Positions 37,693 through 47,294 of a stretch of DNA of 64,000 nt are shown here, one piece after another. Position numbers and translations under genes: made by a program. Position 1 is the first letter of the stretch, and each line of letters starts with the position of its first letter. Under the pieces are notes generated by a model, which was not told where the DNA came from, did no database searches, and saw only the letters and a list, made by a program, of their open reading frames with translations. This stretch comes from an uncultured Paracoccaceae bacterium (GTDB lineage: Bacteria; Pseudomonadota; Alphaproteobacteria; Rhodobacterales; Rhodobacteraceae), in the NCBI GenBank assembly GCA_947499715.1, contig CANMPL010000001.1, forward strand, positions 707,011 through 771,010. The letters are read 5' to 3'.

Positions 37693-38763
37693 ATGGCTCA
37701 GGTAAAACTACGCGACATCCGAAAGAGCTACGGCTCGGTTGAGGTCATCAAAGGTGTCGATATCGACATTGATGACGGTGAGTTCGTGGTCTTCGTCGGT
37801 CCCTCGGGATGCGGCAAATCCACATTGCTTCGCATGATCGCAGGGCTTGAAGACATCAGCGACGGGACACTTGAGATCGACAGTGCGCGCGTCAATGATC
37901 TTGAGCCATCGAAACGCGGCATCGCGATGGTGTTCCAGTCCTACGCGATTTTCCCGCATATGACTGTGCGCGAAAACGTCGCCTTTGGGCTTACGATCAA
38001 TAAGGTCAGCAAAGCCGAAAAAGAACAGAAGGTCGCAGAGGCTGCGCGCATCCTTCAGATGGAGCATCTGCTGGACCGCCGCCCCTCAGAATTGTCGGGT
38101 GGGCAGCGTCAGCGCGTTGCAATCGGCCGCGCAATCGTGCGCGACCCCAAAGTCTTCTTATTCGATGAGCCGCTGTCCAACCTTGATGCCGCCCTGCGCA
38201 TGGATATGCGGATGGAGATCGGGAAATTGCATCAGGATCTTGGGGCGTCAATGATCTACGTCACCCACGATCAGGTCGAAGCGATGACGCTCGCTGATAA
38301 GATTGTTGTGTTGAAAGACGGCAAAGTCATGCAAGCGGGCGCGCCGATGGAGCTATACCATGAACCTGCCAACCTTTTCGTTGCGGGCTTTCTTGGCGCG
38401 CCCTCGATGAACTTCTTACATGTTGAGGTTGATGCGATCCACGAAACCACGGTTGCGGTCAGGAATGCCTCTTTGGACTTGATCGAGGTGCCACACAAAG
38501 GACGGAACTTCACTGTTGGACAAACCGCCACACTTGGCATCAGGCCGCAATACCTTCACCCGGCAAATGAGGGGGCGGGGAAGTTGCATGGCAAAGTGGT
38601 CCTGACCGAGCGTCTGGGTAGTGAAACGGTCATCGATATCGCACTTGCAGACGACAGCAAGATCATCGCAGCCTTGTCCGAAGATAGTATTCTGGCCGCT
38701 GGCACTGCTGCAAATTTCGATTTCGATCCCAATCAGGCGCACATTTTTCCCGAGGTCCAATGA
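37693..38763 (+). CDS. Sugar ABC transporter ATPase (MalK/UgpC type)
   Basis: This 356-residue ATPase has Walker [11 protein letters not shown]-loop [20 protein letters not shown], signature [15 protein letters not shown], Walker [14 protein letters not shown], the switch His in [13 protein letters not shown] and a C-terminal TOBE domain ([13 protein letters not shown]). It resembles SmoK closely in its N-terminal half, as members of this family do. Its stop overlaps the start of the dehydrogenase gene by 4 bp. Confidence 0.93.
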   Translation: MAQVKLRDIRKSYGSVEVIKGVDIDIDDGEFVVFVGPSGCGKSTLLRMIAGLEDISDGTLEIDSARVNDLEPSKRGIAMVFQSYAIFPHMTVRENVAFGLTINKVSKAEKEQKVAEAARILQMEHLLDRRPSELSGGQRQRVAIGRAIVRDPKVFLFDEPLSNLDAALRMDMRMEIGKLHQDLGASMIYVTHDQVEAMTLADKIVVLKDGKVMQAGAPMELYHEPANLFVAGFLGAPSMNFLHVEVDAIHETTVAVRNASLDLIEVPHKGRNFTVGQTATLGIRPQYLHPANEGAGKLHGKVVLTERLGSETVIDIALADDSKIIAALSEDSILAAGTAANFDFDPNQAHIFPEVQ

Positions 38764-39812
38764 CGAAACCTGTTTTGATCTTTGACCCTGACTGGCGACG
38801 GGTTGACGAACTATTTTCCGAAACGGCCAAATCAGAACTCTTCGCGGCCTATGACGTGGTTTGGGGGCAAGATTGCCCAATTCCACAAGAGGTGGTGGAT
38901 CAGGCACTCAATCATGCCGAGGTGCTGATTGCCGCCACACCACGCGTAGATGCCGATGTCTTGGCACGCGCACCAAAATTGCGCACTATTATTGAAGTAT
39001 CGGGCGCGTTTCCCGATACGATTGACTACTTGGCCTGTTTTGACCGCGATATCGAAGTGCTCAGTTGCGCCCCAGGCTTCCGCCAGTCCGTTGCCGAAAT
39101 GGGACTTGCTATGGCCCTTGCAGGCGCGCGCGGGCTGGTTGCCGAACACGAGGCTTTCCGGCGGGGCGATGAACGCTGGCTTGCTGACCGACTGGATACA
39201 GATTTCTCGCTGTTCAACGCGGAAGTGGCATTCATTGGCTTTGGTCAGATCGCACAGGAACTGACCAGACTGCTCGCGCCATTCCGACCCTCGCTGACGG
39301 CATTTGATCCGTGGCTACTTCCCGCCGTTGCAGAGGAATTTGGCGTCTCTTTGAAACCGCTCGATGACACGCTGAAAACTGCACGATGCTTGTTTGTTAC
39401 CGCTGTACCGACCGCAGAAAACCACCATCTTCTAAATGCTGAACGATTTGCTTTACTGCGTGATAGCGCCTTGGTGATATTACTTAGCAGAGCCCACCTA
39501 GTGGACTTCGACGCACTCACTGCAGAGCTGGCAAATCAACGGATCCGTGCCTGCATCGACGTTTTCCCGTCCGAGCCGGTGGCGCTTGATGATGACATCC
39601 GCGGTCTGCCTTCTGCGATCCTGTCACCACATCGTGCGGCAGCGGTCGACAAAGGCCGCCAGTTGATCGGTGACATGATCATTGCCGATTTGGACGCTAT
39701 TCGGATTGGGACCCAAAAAAGGCAACTATCAAAGGCAAATCAAGGCACAATCACAGCGCTCGCCGGAGTGGGTGATGCACAGTCCGTTTCAGATATGGCA
39801 GCGAAGCGATGA
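38760..39812 (+). CDS. D-isomer-specific 2-hydroxyacid dehydrogenase
   Basis: This 350-residue NAD(P)-dependent dehydrogenase shows the Rossmann glycine loop as [15 protein letters not shown], where the third Gly is Ala, and the catalytic triad as Arg in [12 protein letters not shown], Glu in DVFPSEPVA and His in [12 protein letters not shown]. The segment [16 protein letters not shown] replaces the usual substrate-binding loop with few glycines. It is translationally coupled to the ATPase gene, so it is likely to act on a product of the imported sugar or to recycle a cofactor. The substrate is not predictable. Confidence 0.82.
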   Translation: MTKPVLIFDPDWRRVDELFSETAKSELFAAYDVVWGQDCPIPQEVVDQALNHAEVLIAATPRVDADVLARAPKLRTIIEVSGAFPDTIDYLACFDRDIEVLSCAPGFRQSVAEMGLAMALAGARGLVAEHEAFRRGDERWLADRLDTDFSLFNAEVAFIGFGQIAQELTRLLAPFRPSLTAFDPWLLPAVAEEFGVSLKPLDDTLKTARCLFVTAVPTAENHHLLNAERFALLRDSALVILLSRAHLVDFDALTAELANQRIRACIDVFPSEPVALDDDIRGLPSAILSPHRAAAVDKGRQLIGDMIIADLDAIRIGTQKRQLSKANQGTITALAGVGDAQSVSDMAAKR

Positions 39813-40234
39813 ATTGTTGGCACGGTTTTTGCGGTCTGCGTTGAAGCCAACAGTTCACTGGACAATTTGATCGCGTAACCCGCACTGCTTTGCGTGGGGT
39901 CGTCGACGCAGTATCTAACTCAAGAGTAGGCTGTATTGAATTTGTTGCCGCCCTTGCATCGATTCTTTGCAACCTTGGTCTAGCCAGAGCCATTTCTGCG
40001 GTGGAAGGCCCAAACCAGACGCCGAGTGTGAAGCCCATTGCTGCAATGCAACTTCCCGCAAGCAACTGTTCTTGCAGGCCGCAGCGACCGACCGCTAAGA
40101 AATCACTTTGCAGGATTCTGCGGTGGTGGCTTATGACCGCTGCGCGTATCTGAATTTGCCCAAGTCTTGGCATATTCATATCCAAATCTCGATCTAAGCA
40201 GTAAACACCGGTCGCGGTCTTGGAGCCAATAGTT
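39813..40234. other. Intergenic stretch before the T6SS cargo cluster
   Basis: No gene can be supported. The base composition shifts toward AT at about 40160, just before the DUF4274 gene, and a promoter probably lies there. Coding-like scraps on the plus strand have several stops. Confidence 0.35.
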
Positions 40235-41620
40235 ATGACGAAATCAAGCACAGGTCCCAAGGATAGCGGCGATACGTCGTGGTGGCGTCGCATGTATTCA
40301 GAACTGCGCAAAGAGGTTGTTGCGGGCGAATATGACGGTATCCTGAAAGGCGAGGCGAAAGATAATTCACAAAAACGGCCTGAACCGGCTGAGCGCGTCT
40401 ACCCTGCAAATGAGGCCGGACGCGCAGAACAGGCGCGTGATCGTGACGCCAAACAATCCCCGCCCGGCACGCCATCACAAAAGCAAGTTGATGCGAGATT
40501 GCCCGAAAGCAAGATCAGGGAACTGGTCGGACTTTGCGCACATATTCGCCCCGGCGCGCGGGTAGAAGACATTGATGCGTTGGCGGGCATAAGCGATGGA
40601 TTGTTGTCTGTGGACCGTTTGACCGATGCCAGCAATTGGGCGAGCGGTCAGATGCCCTGCTCAATCAATGTGTCGCAAGAGGGCGAGATGGCCGGTCTCG
40701 TGCGTAGCGTCACATTTCAGGCGATACACCATGACCCGGAAGGTGTCGCGCAATATGGATCGGCAGAGGCGCTTTTGGATTCTCATCCGAATGCACGCCC
40801 TGTGTATCAAACATTGCTCGCTGCCCGTGCCAAATATGAATATGTTGATGTGATAACGCCGCTCCCGGACATTTCTGCGCGAATAGAGTTCCAGTCTGGC
40901 AAATTTCAGAAGACGCAATACGCCAGCGCATCAAAGCTCAAGAGCGTCGACGACATTTTACAGAACCAAGAGAAGGACGAATGGGCCAAAGTAAAGGCGA
41001 CCCAGGCGCTTCAGGATGCCTATAACAACCTGTCACTGCATGAGAAACTGGCCCAATTTCGCGAACCCCGAAATGCGCAAGAGGCGTCAGTTGGCGTTGA
41101 CGGTTGCTTGCGCGATTGGGCGGCGCGTTACAGTTCCTGGGGGGAAAGTCCGAACCGCTGGGCGTCTTTTGCGAATTGGTTGATCACGGAAAGTACACCT
41201 GATGACCGGCATGCGCTTGCCGCTGGCATGAACTGGGATCATGGGTTTGATGTGTTCCACTGGATCATTCGCCAACCAGATACGGATGTTGCCACAGCTG
41301 CGCTGATCATCTGGCAGGGCGGTGTCAGCCATCACGTCCCCGAAAGCGCAAAGGCGCCAGTTGGGTATGATCTGCGGGGATATGATTTGTTGCTGGAAAC
41401 AGCCGACCGCATCCGTGGCGGTTTCTATAAACCTATGCCAAGCCACACACCCATCGGATTTGAGCCACTGCATAAGCTGGGCTTTGATCTAGACGATCCG
41501 GCCGTCCGTGCAGCCGCTGATCTTTTGATGCCAGATGTGGTCCGCAGCGCGATTGCCGGGCGCAAGACTTCAGAGCTCAAACTCACAATGCCAGAGCGCT
41601 ACTGGGAAATCCTGATCTGA
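40235..41620 (+). CDS. DUF4274-containing protein of the T6SS cargo cluster
   Basis: This 461-residue cytoplasmic protein has a charged, low-complexity N-terminus (about residues 15-85), a middle part of unknown type (VRSVTFQAIHHDPEGVAQYG), and a C-terminal stretch that fits DUF4274: FANWLITESTPDDRHALAAG, MNWDHGFDVFHWIIRQPDTD, AALIIWQGG. DUF4274 is often found with T6SS effector or immunity genes. ATG 40235 is preceded by TTGGAGCC; a TTG five codons upstream is less likely. Whether it belongs to the VgrG cluster, 660 bp downstream and beyond an IS3 relic, is inference. Confidence 0.65.
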   Translation: MTKSSTGPKDSGDTSWWRRMYSELRKEVVAGEYDGILKGEAKDNSQKRPEPAERVYPANEAGRAEQARDRDAKQSPPGTPSQKQVDARLPESKIRELVGLCAHIRPGARVEDIDALAGISDGLLSVDRLTDASNWASGQMPCSINVSQEGEMAGLVRSVTFQAIHHDPEGVAQYGSAEALLDSHPNARPVYQTLLAARAKYEYVDVITPLPDISARIEFQSGKFQKTQYASASKLKSVDDILQNQEKDEWAKVKATQALQDAYNNLSLHEKLAQFREPRNAQEASVGVDGCLRDWAARYSSWGESPNRWASFANWLITESTPDDRHALAAGMNWDHGFDVFHWIIRQPDTDVATAALIIWQGGVSHHVPESAKAPVGYDLRGYDLLLETADRIRGGFYKPMPSHTPIGFEPLHKLGFDLDDPAVRAAADLLMPDVVRSAIAGRKTSELKLTMPERYWEILI

Positions 41621-41739
41621 TCTTGGATCCGAAATTGTTCTAAGTGGACATTGAAATCCAATGGACAGACCGCCGCTTTGAGGAAGCCGCATCGCAGCGC
41701 CGCGATCACCTGCGATTATCCGGCAATGGGCCGTAAAGG

Positions 41740-42110
41740 TCGCAATACTGGCGAAGTGGTATCGCCCCAGACATTCGGTCCTGACGGTACGGTTGTAACC
41801 TTCGACATAGGCGTTCTGCTGGGGCTTGCCTGGTTGGACATATATCAAGCTGGTGCCTGCCTTCTCCGCCCGGTTCAGCAGCCGACCACTGATGAATTCC
41901 CGGCCATTATCGAAACGCATGGCCAATCCTTCGCGATTGAAGTTGTCTAACACGTTCAACGTTCGGAATGATCTGCCGTCGGCAAGCTGATCCGCTTGTT
42001 CAGCCCCCGCTCGCGATAGATGCGGTCGGCACGCTTGTGGTTCCAATTGAACCCTTTCACGTTCCGCAAATGCAGACAGCAATGGTCGTATGTCGCGCTG
42101 GCTAGGTTAG
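41740..42110 (-). pseudogene. IS3-family OrfB transposase relic
   Basis: On the minus strand two frames give decayed pieces of an IS3-type integrase: LHLRNVKGFNWNHKRADRIY (upper end), then DQLADGRSFRTLNVLDNFNR, MRFDNGREFISGRLL and YVQPGKPQQNAYVEGYNRTV, ending near RYHFASI. Between NREGL and AMRFDNG about 25 residues of the family core are missing, including a catalytic Asp region, and at least one frameshift is present. No terminal repeats are resolved. The relic sits between the DUF4274 gene and vgrG and may have separated a former operon. Confidence 0.8.
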
Positions 42111-42282
42111 ATTTTCGCAGTAAATCACCGCCCAGTCCCGCGTGCGACAAGTGCGGCGTGCCAGTATTGATCCTGTTTGGTATGTTGCGCCGAAAACTTA
42201 ACGAAAACCTGCCAACTTGTTGACAATTCTCATTATTAACCAGCAGATTGAGAGAAGTGTGTGAGCAGGATCGGATCAGGTG

Positions 42283-44334
42283 ATGAATAGGCGATTTCAG
42301 CAAACCGCCCGGATGGGCGAGCTGTCGACTGTATTGGGTCGAGATGTCCTGAACCTTGTTCAGTTTCAAGCCGAAGAGCACATGAACGACGTGTTCCATT
42401 TTCGGGTTGAAGCAATCGCAGAGCACAATGACATCGATTTTGAGGATCTGATCGGGACACATGCGACCGTTCACCTCAGATCCTTTGCACATCCGGCCGT
42501 TCCTTTTGATGGGATCGTGACAGAGGCACAGTTGCTGGGGCCGGGGCGCAACGGCTGGCGCTACGCATTGATCCTGCGTCCGTGGTTCTGGATGCTTGGA
42601 TTGCGGCGAAAGCAGCAAATCTATCACGAGAAGACCGTTATCGAAATCCTGCAAGAGGTGTTCGCGCCCTATGCCGGGCAAGGGCAGCCCGCTTATGAGA
42701 TCAAGCTTTCGGGGGATTATCCGACGCTTGAATACACGGTCCAATACCGAGAGAGCGATTTGACCTTTGCCTGTCGGATGATGGAGCGGTTCGGGATCAG
42801 CTATCATTTTGCCCATCAGGACGGGAACCACACGCTTGTGTTGACCGATAGTGTCACGGCACACGATCCGTTGCCGGGTGGGTCGCGCGCTTTTATCAGT
42901 ACCAGTGAAGGACATCGCGCAGATCAGGAACATTTCTGGCAGGTCAGGCCGACACGTCGGATGACCACCGGCGCGATCCGGATGACTGATTACAATTTCA
43001 AGACGCCGACTGCCGCGATGGAAGCAGCCCGGACCGGTGATGCGGCCTATGAGAACGGGCAGATTGAAAGCTATGACTATCCCGGCGTCTATCTGGATCA
43101 AGGTGCCGGCAAGTCTGTTGCGCGTTTGCGCGTTGATCAAGAGCGGGGGCAGGATCCGCGCCATCAGGCGCAGGGCGATTGTACCACTTTGCGGGCCGGT
43201 CATTTGGTGAATATTACAGGCGATAAGATGCCCGGTGTCGGCAAATCCTTATGCCTGTCGGCGCAGCATAGCTATGTCGGTGGCGGCTACGGCACCGATG
43301 ACAATGAAGATGATATGTATCAGGGCGATTACCTGTTGATGCCGGCCGGGACGCAGATGCATCCAGAGCGCAAAACAGCCGCAGCGATTGTTCAAGGCCC
43401 TCAAACCGCGACCGTCGTGGGCGAAGGTGAGATCGACTGCGACGAATACGGTCGCATTCTGGTGCATTTCCACTGGGATCTGGACAAGCGCTATTCCATG
43501 CGCTGCCGGGTTAGCCAGAACTGGGCGGGCAAAGGCTGGGGCGGGATGGTGATCCCAAGGATCGGGATGGAAGTTGTGGTCGAGTTTCTGGAAGGCGACC
43601 CCGACAAACCGCTGGTCACGGGTTGTGTCTACAATGGCAAGAACGATGTGCCTTATGAACTGCCCGCGCATAAGACCCGCTCTGTCTTTCGGAGCGATAC
43701 GCATACGGGCCAGGGGTTCAACGAATTCACTTTTGAAGATGCGCAGGGGGATGAACGCGTCTATCTGCACGCGCAAAAGGACCACGAGGTGCATATCCAG
43801 AACAACAGCGCCAAGCGCGTTGATGTCAGCGAGGTGGAATCCATCGGCAACAGCAAATTCGCCGAGATCGGGAAGGACTATAACTTTCAGATCGGCGGAA
43901 ATGCTGTCACGGCGATTGGTGTGCCTGACGTGAGCGTCCATGCGCCCAAGCGGATGGAAGCCTATGACGACGGGCCGCTGCAATTAGCTTACAAGACCAC
44001 GATTCACGGCAAGCCAGACGCCGGGCGCGGGCATTACAAACTGATGGTGGCCCAATCCATGACCGAGGTTGTGGGCACGCAGTCCAATACGCGGATCGGG
44101 TCCAGCAGCACGGTTGCTGTTGGCACAAGCATGCAATTGAATGTGGGTGCGCAAAAGAACGAAACCATCGGTGATGGATCTTATGAAACCGTCGGTGGCG
44201 GACGCTACATGCATGTCGGCAAAGAGATTGACCTGCGCTGCGGTGCGTCGCGCTTTATCATGAAACGCTCGGGCGAGATCGAGCTGGTGGGCACGCATAT
44301 TAAGCTGCGCGCCAAGAAGATTGATCTGAATTAG
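42283..44334 (+). CDS. vgrG: Type VI secretion spike protein VgrG (TssI)
   Basis: This 683-residue protein forms the trimeric tail-spike of a T6SS. It has the gp27-like N-terminal region (QFQAEEHMNDVFHFRVEAIA, YTVQYRESDLTFACRMMERF, GISYHFAHQDGNHTLVLTDS), the OB-like gp5 part (YGRILVHFHWDLDKRYSMRC, GMVIPRIGMEVVVEFLEGDP, DKPLVTGCVYNG), and C-terminal beta-helix repeats (TRIGSSSTVAVGTSMQLNVG, KNETIGDGSYETVGGGRYMH). Length is typical of an unextended VgrG with no added effector domain. No tssABC or other structural genes are in the window, so this is an orphan VgrG with its own cargo genes. Confidence 0.95.
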   Translation: MNRRFQQTARMGELSTVLGRDVLNLVQFQAEEHMNDVFHFRVEAIAEHNDIDFEDLIGTHATVHLRSFAHPAVPFDGIVTEAQLLGPGRNGWRYALILRPWFWMLGLRRKQQIYHEKTVIEILQEVFAPYAGQGQPAYEIKLSGDYPTLEYTVQYRESDLTFACRMMERFGISYHFAHQDGNHTLVLTDSVTAHDPLPGGSRAFISTSEGHRADQEHFWQVRPTRRMTTGAIRMTDYNFKTPTAAMEAARTGDAAYENGQIESYDYPGVYLDQGAGKSVARLRVDQERGQDPRHQAQGDCTTLRAGHLVNITGDKMPGVGKSLCLSAQHSYVGGGYGTDDNEDDMYQGDYLLMPAGTQMHPERKTAAAIVQGPQTATVVGEGEIDCDEYGRILVHFHWDLDKRYSMRCRVSQNWAGKGWGGMVIPRIGMEVVVEFLEGDPDKPLVTGCVYNGKNDVPYELPAHKTRSVFRSDTHTGQGFNEFTFEDAQGDERVYLHAQKDHEVHIQNNSAKRVDVSEVESIGNSKFAEIGKDYNFQIGGNAVTAIGVPDVSVHAPKRMEAYDDGPLQLAYKTTIHGKPDAGRGHYKLMVAQSMTEVVGTQSNTRIGSSSTVAVGTSMQLNVGAQKNETIGDGSYETVGGGRYMHVGKEIDLRCGASRFIMKRSGEIELVGTHIKLRAKKIDLN

Positions 44335-44345
44335 GGACGATTGCG

Positions 44346-45239
44346 TTGAAGACGAAACTTTTATCAGGTGCTGTCGCCGTATTCGCCATTGCCGGTGTGA
44401 CTTGGGCGATTTGGCCAAAGGGCCCGGATGTCGCGACTGCTTGTGCTGCAACCTCGGCACGGATCGGGGCAGGTGCCCCAGCCGAACTGGCCGCGATGTT
44501 GGATCGGGATTGTGCCGCGGCATGGGTGGCAGAGGCGGGTCCGGCGGCGGCGTTTGATCTGGGTTATCCGTCATTCGCCTTTGAACACGCCGCAAAAGAT
44601 GAGGTGATGGAAGTGATTGCCGCCACCATCAACGAAGGCGATCGCGGGTTCTTTGCTGCGGATCCGGCGCTGTTGGATCAGCTGGATGCCGGACCGCTTG
44701 CGGATACGGTAAGGGCAAGTCTGACGCCGCAAGCAGCCCTGGCGCAGGCCGATGACGTGGCCACCGTTCTGCAATCCGTGCCGATTTGGAATGCATCGGG
44801 CAATGCGGCAGTCATTGTCGCGGGATGTAACGGGGTGGACTGCAACAGCGACGAAAGCAGCTGCGCCGGCTATGTCGGGATGTCCGACAAGCTTGCTGTG
44901 GCACTGGGCACCAAACCGCTTGCTGATGTTTATGCCGCCTGCCCGGTGAGCCCGGGTTGGGTGCTTGGTCTGCGCCGCGCAGGGCTGGTCGATACGGCGT
45001 GCACAAGTTCCCTGGCTGTCAATCGGGCGATGGCAGATCCTTCGGCCTTGGGCACGGCCTGCTTTGGGGATGATTTTGATGCAAGCGCTATACCGGCTGT
45101 TTCGTCGGCAGATTTCCCGCGCTTGATCCGGGCCTTGGGCGTAACCGGGCTGGCCGACATTGCGCCGGGCACAGTTGCGGCGATGCAATCGGCCTATCCA
45201 GAGGCTGCCGGATATCTCAACAGTATCGGAGACCAGTAG
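44346..45239 (+). CDS. Unknown membrane-anchored protein of the VgrG cluster
   Basis: This 297-residue protein starts at TTG 44346, with AGGGACGA upstream. An N-terminal hydrophobic segment (LLSGAVAVFAIAGVTWAIW) anchors or exports it. The rest is Ala-rich and holds several Cys (ACAATSAR, LDRDCAAAW, VAGCNGVDCNSDESSCAG, YAACPVSPGW, DTACTSS, TACFGDD), which suggests disulfides in the periplasm. I do not recognise the family. It lies 11 bp after vgrG and abuts the next gene. Confidence 0.6.
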   Translation: MKTKLLSGAVAVFAIAGVTWAIWPKGPDVATACAATSARIGAGAPAELAAMLDRDCAAAWVAEAGPAAAFDLGYPSFAFEHAAKDEVMEVIAATINEGDRGFFAADPALLDQLDAGPLADTVRASLTPQAALAQADDVATVLQSVPIWNASGNAAVIVAGCNGVDCNSDESSCAGYVGMSDKLAVALGTKPLADVYAACPVSPGWVLGLRRAGLVDTACTSSLAVNRAMADPSALGTACFGDDFDASAIPAVSSADFPRLIRALGVTGLADIAPGTVAAMQSAYPEAAGYLNSIGDQ

Positions 45240-45911
45240 ATGGTTGAATTTACACGCGAAGATCTGGATGCTTTCTTGTCCAAGACCGACTTTGACTTTT
45301 CCAAGGCCGGAGATTGGGAGGCCTTTCTGGAGGAGCGGCGCCTTGGCGGTGCAGGTCGCGATGCGGATGGGATCCAGTTGCGTGACATCAAGAATTACGC
45401 GGTCGGCACGGCCAACGTGATCACCACAAGCGGGACCGTCACGGCACGTTTCAATGTGCGGACGCTGGGCTCTGGTCTCGCGCTGCCGCCGGGCATTCTT
45501 TATGTCTATCACAACGACAGTCCGGGCCCGAAGAAGGTCACCAGCTTTTATGTTGGACCGCCGGGATCTTCGATAGACTTTCAGCTTGAGGTCAGCAGCG
45601 GTGGTCCTGACGGCGAAGAGGGCTGGGGCGCGCTATATTATGTGATCATCAAATCGGGCAATTTGCCGGGGCAAGGGCTTGCAGAGATGGCCGGTAAGCG
45701 CGCGCTGCGACAAGCGATCCGCACCGCAGGCTGGCTGACGCGCGGCGGCTTTCGGCTTTTGTCGATGGGCGAGGCCGGATACGACGTGACTGTCCAGATC
45801 GGCAGCGGTGCGCCGACGCGGGACTTTATGCCGCAAGAGATCATTTCAGACGCCGGGATGGAGCAGATCGAAGAGGCCGCACGCGGGGCCTGGGAGGCCT
45901 TGACGGACTGA
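45240..45911 (+). CDS. Unknown soluble protein of the VgrG cluster
   Basis: This 223-residue protein has no signal peptide. The N-terminus is acidic (TREDLDAFLSKTDFDFSKAG), the middle looks beta-rich (NVITTSGTVTARFNVRTLGS, ILYVYHNDSPGPKKVTSFYV) and the C-terminus helical (MEQIEEAARGAWEALTD). Its start follows the previous stop directly. Family not recognised; a structural or loading role with VgrG is a guess from position. Confidence 0.6.
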   Translation: MVEFTREDLDAFLSKTDFDFSKAGDWEAFLEERRLGGAGRDADGIQLRDIKNYAVGTANVITTSGTVTARFNVRTLGSGLALPPGILYVYHNDSPGPKKVTSFYVGPPGSSIDFQLEVSSGGPDGEEGWGALYYVIIKSGNLPGQGLAEMAGKRALRQAIRTAGWLTRGGFRLLSMGEAGYDVTVQIGSGAPTRDFMPQEIISDAGMEQIEEAARGAWEALTD

Positions 45912-45930
45912 TGCAGACGGGAGTTTCCAT

Positions 45931-46338
45931 ATGCCTGTAGCCTCCCGAAAGGGCGATATCTGTGTCGGCCACGGGTGCTTTCCGCCGACCCCGGCCGTCG
46001 CAGGAAGTCCAAACGTGTCTTTTGACGGTATCCCTGCACTGCGCAAGGGCGATGCTGTTGCACCCCACGGGTGTGGCAACTGCCCACCACATGGCCGCGC
46101 CGTATCCGCCGGGTCACCCACGGTGTTTGTGAATGGCAGGCCGCTGGCGCGGGTTGGCGATGGCGTGGATTGCGGCGGGTCCGTAGCCGCCGGGTCGGGG
46201 ACGGTTTCCGCTGATATCCAACGGCCACCCGTTTTGTCCATTTCGCCGTTCAAACTGGCCCGGGGTGCCCCTTGCGTACGCGAATGCATGCGCGCGGCAA
46301 ACCGCAAGGGCCAAGCCTTTGTGACCAGCACCGGATGA
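45931..46338 (+). CDS. PAAR-domain spike-tip protein
   Basis: This 135-residue protein caps the VgrG spike. PAAR-like repeats are seen as SRKGDICVGHGCFPP, LRKGDAVAPHGCGNCPPHGR and LARVGDGVDCGGSVAAGSGT, with His and Cys residues that could hold the structural zinc, and SPNVSFDGIPA / SPTVFVNGRPLA as the paired strand repeats. A short Cys-containing tail (PCVRECMRAAN) follows. Its stop overlaps the DUF4123 adaptor start (ATGA), so the tip and adaptor are made together. Confidence 0.85.
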   Translation: MPVASRKGDICVGHGCFPPTPAVAGSPNVSFDGIPALRKGDAVAPHGCGNCPPHGRAVSAGSPTVFVNGRPLARVGDGVDCGGSVAAGSGTVSADIQRPPVLSISPFKLARGAPCVRECMRAANRKGQAFVTSTG

Positions 46339-47294
46339 GCAAGGCAACACCGATATCCACACGCGGCTTGTTTGGCCTGCGGGCTGCATTTCGTGCGGGG
46401 CAATTGACGGCGGTGCTGGATGCGACAAGCTTTCCCAATCTGCTGGCCGCCCTTGGTGCGTCTGGCCTGCCATTTGAAAGCCTTTTTGATGGTGAGGACG
46501 CCATCATGCTGTCGGGCGAGGCCCCTTATATCGTAGCGCTTGATCCCGCACGGCCGCAGGCGGTGCGGGATCTGTTGGCCAAGGCCAGTTACCGACATGC
46601 GGGCTTTGTTGTGCAAAGCAACGCTTCTCTGGATGATTTGCGCAGGCATTTCTCAGCCCAGCTTCACGTAATTCTAAACACAGGTCATGACATGGCACTT
46701 TTCCGGTTTTACGACACCCGCATTCTGTTGGCCTTTCTTGGTACCTTGGGGGCAGGAGAAGCCGCGGCGTTCTGGGGCCCTGTAGACCGCGCTTATGTGG
46801 CATTGGAAACCGGGGTGGCGCAGGTCAACATGCCCGTTCTGACCAGCGGCCCGGATTTGCCTGCGGGGGCGACGCCGCCAGTGCTGCGGCAGATCAACGA
46901 TACCCAGCTAGAGCAGTTCAGCATGGTCACGGACACGGTTTTTCGGGCGCGGTTGGCCGCCTATCTGCGCGCCAATTGGGGCGCGGATCTGGGGCAGCGC
47001 AATGACGCAGGCGTCGCCGACCTGATTGGCGATGCGATCAGTGATTGCACGCGCCTCGAGGTCTGTCGCGAGATGGACGTTGTCATCATGTCCATTGCCC
47101 GGATGCGTGTGCCAGAGCTTGTCGGGTCAGATGAATTCTGGCGGATCCTGTTGGAACAGCGCCCCAATCCCAATAGTCGGGCGGGCACGTTCCTCAGCGC
47201 GATGATGCTGGACATGGAACCGGAACAAAAGAACGCATTCTATCAACAGGTGAATAGCTGGTGGACGTTTGAAGCGCAGGAGGCGGCGGAATGA
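46335..47294 (+). CDS. DUF4123 T6SS adaptor/chaperone
   Basis: This 319-residue protein matches the DUF4123 adaptors that load a cognate effector onto VgrG/PAAR: TAVLDATSFPNLLAALGASG, FESLFDGEDAIMLSGEAPYI, LHVILNTGHDMALFRFYDTR (the F-R-F/Y-D-x-R signature) and LLAFLGTLGAGEAAAFWGPV. The C-terminal part is helical (REMDVVIMSIARMRVPELVG). I chose the ATG at 46335, which overlaps the PAAR stop. By rule in such clusters the cargo gene lies directly downstream, which points to the next gene. Confidence 0.85.
   Translation: MSKATPISTRGLFGLRAAFRAGQLTAVLDATSFPNLLAALGASGLPFESLFDGEDAIMLSGEAPYIVALDPARPQAVRDLLAKASYRHAGFVVQSNASLDDLRRHFSAQLHVILNTGHDMALFRFYDTRILLAFLGTLGAGEAAAFWGPVDRAYVALETGVAQVNMPVLTSGPDLPAGATPPVLRQINDTQLEQFSMVTDTVFRARLAAYLRANWGADLGQRNDAGVADLIGDAISDCTRLEVCREMDVVIMSIARMRVPELVGSDEFWRILLEQRPNPNSRAGTFLSAMMLDMEPEQKNAFYQQVNSWWTFEAQEAAE

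Noticed and set aside
41956..43203. Minus-strand open frame of 415 codons antisense to vgrG
   Set aside because: Only its last 45 codons are meaningful, as part of the IS3 transposase relic; the rest is the shadow of vgrG.
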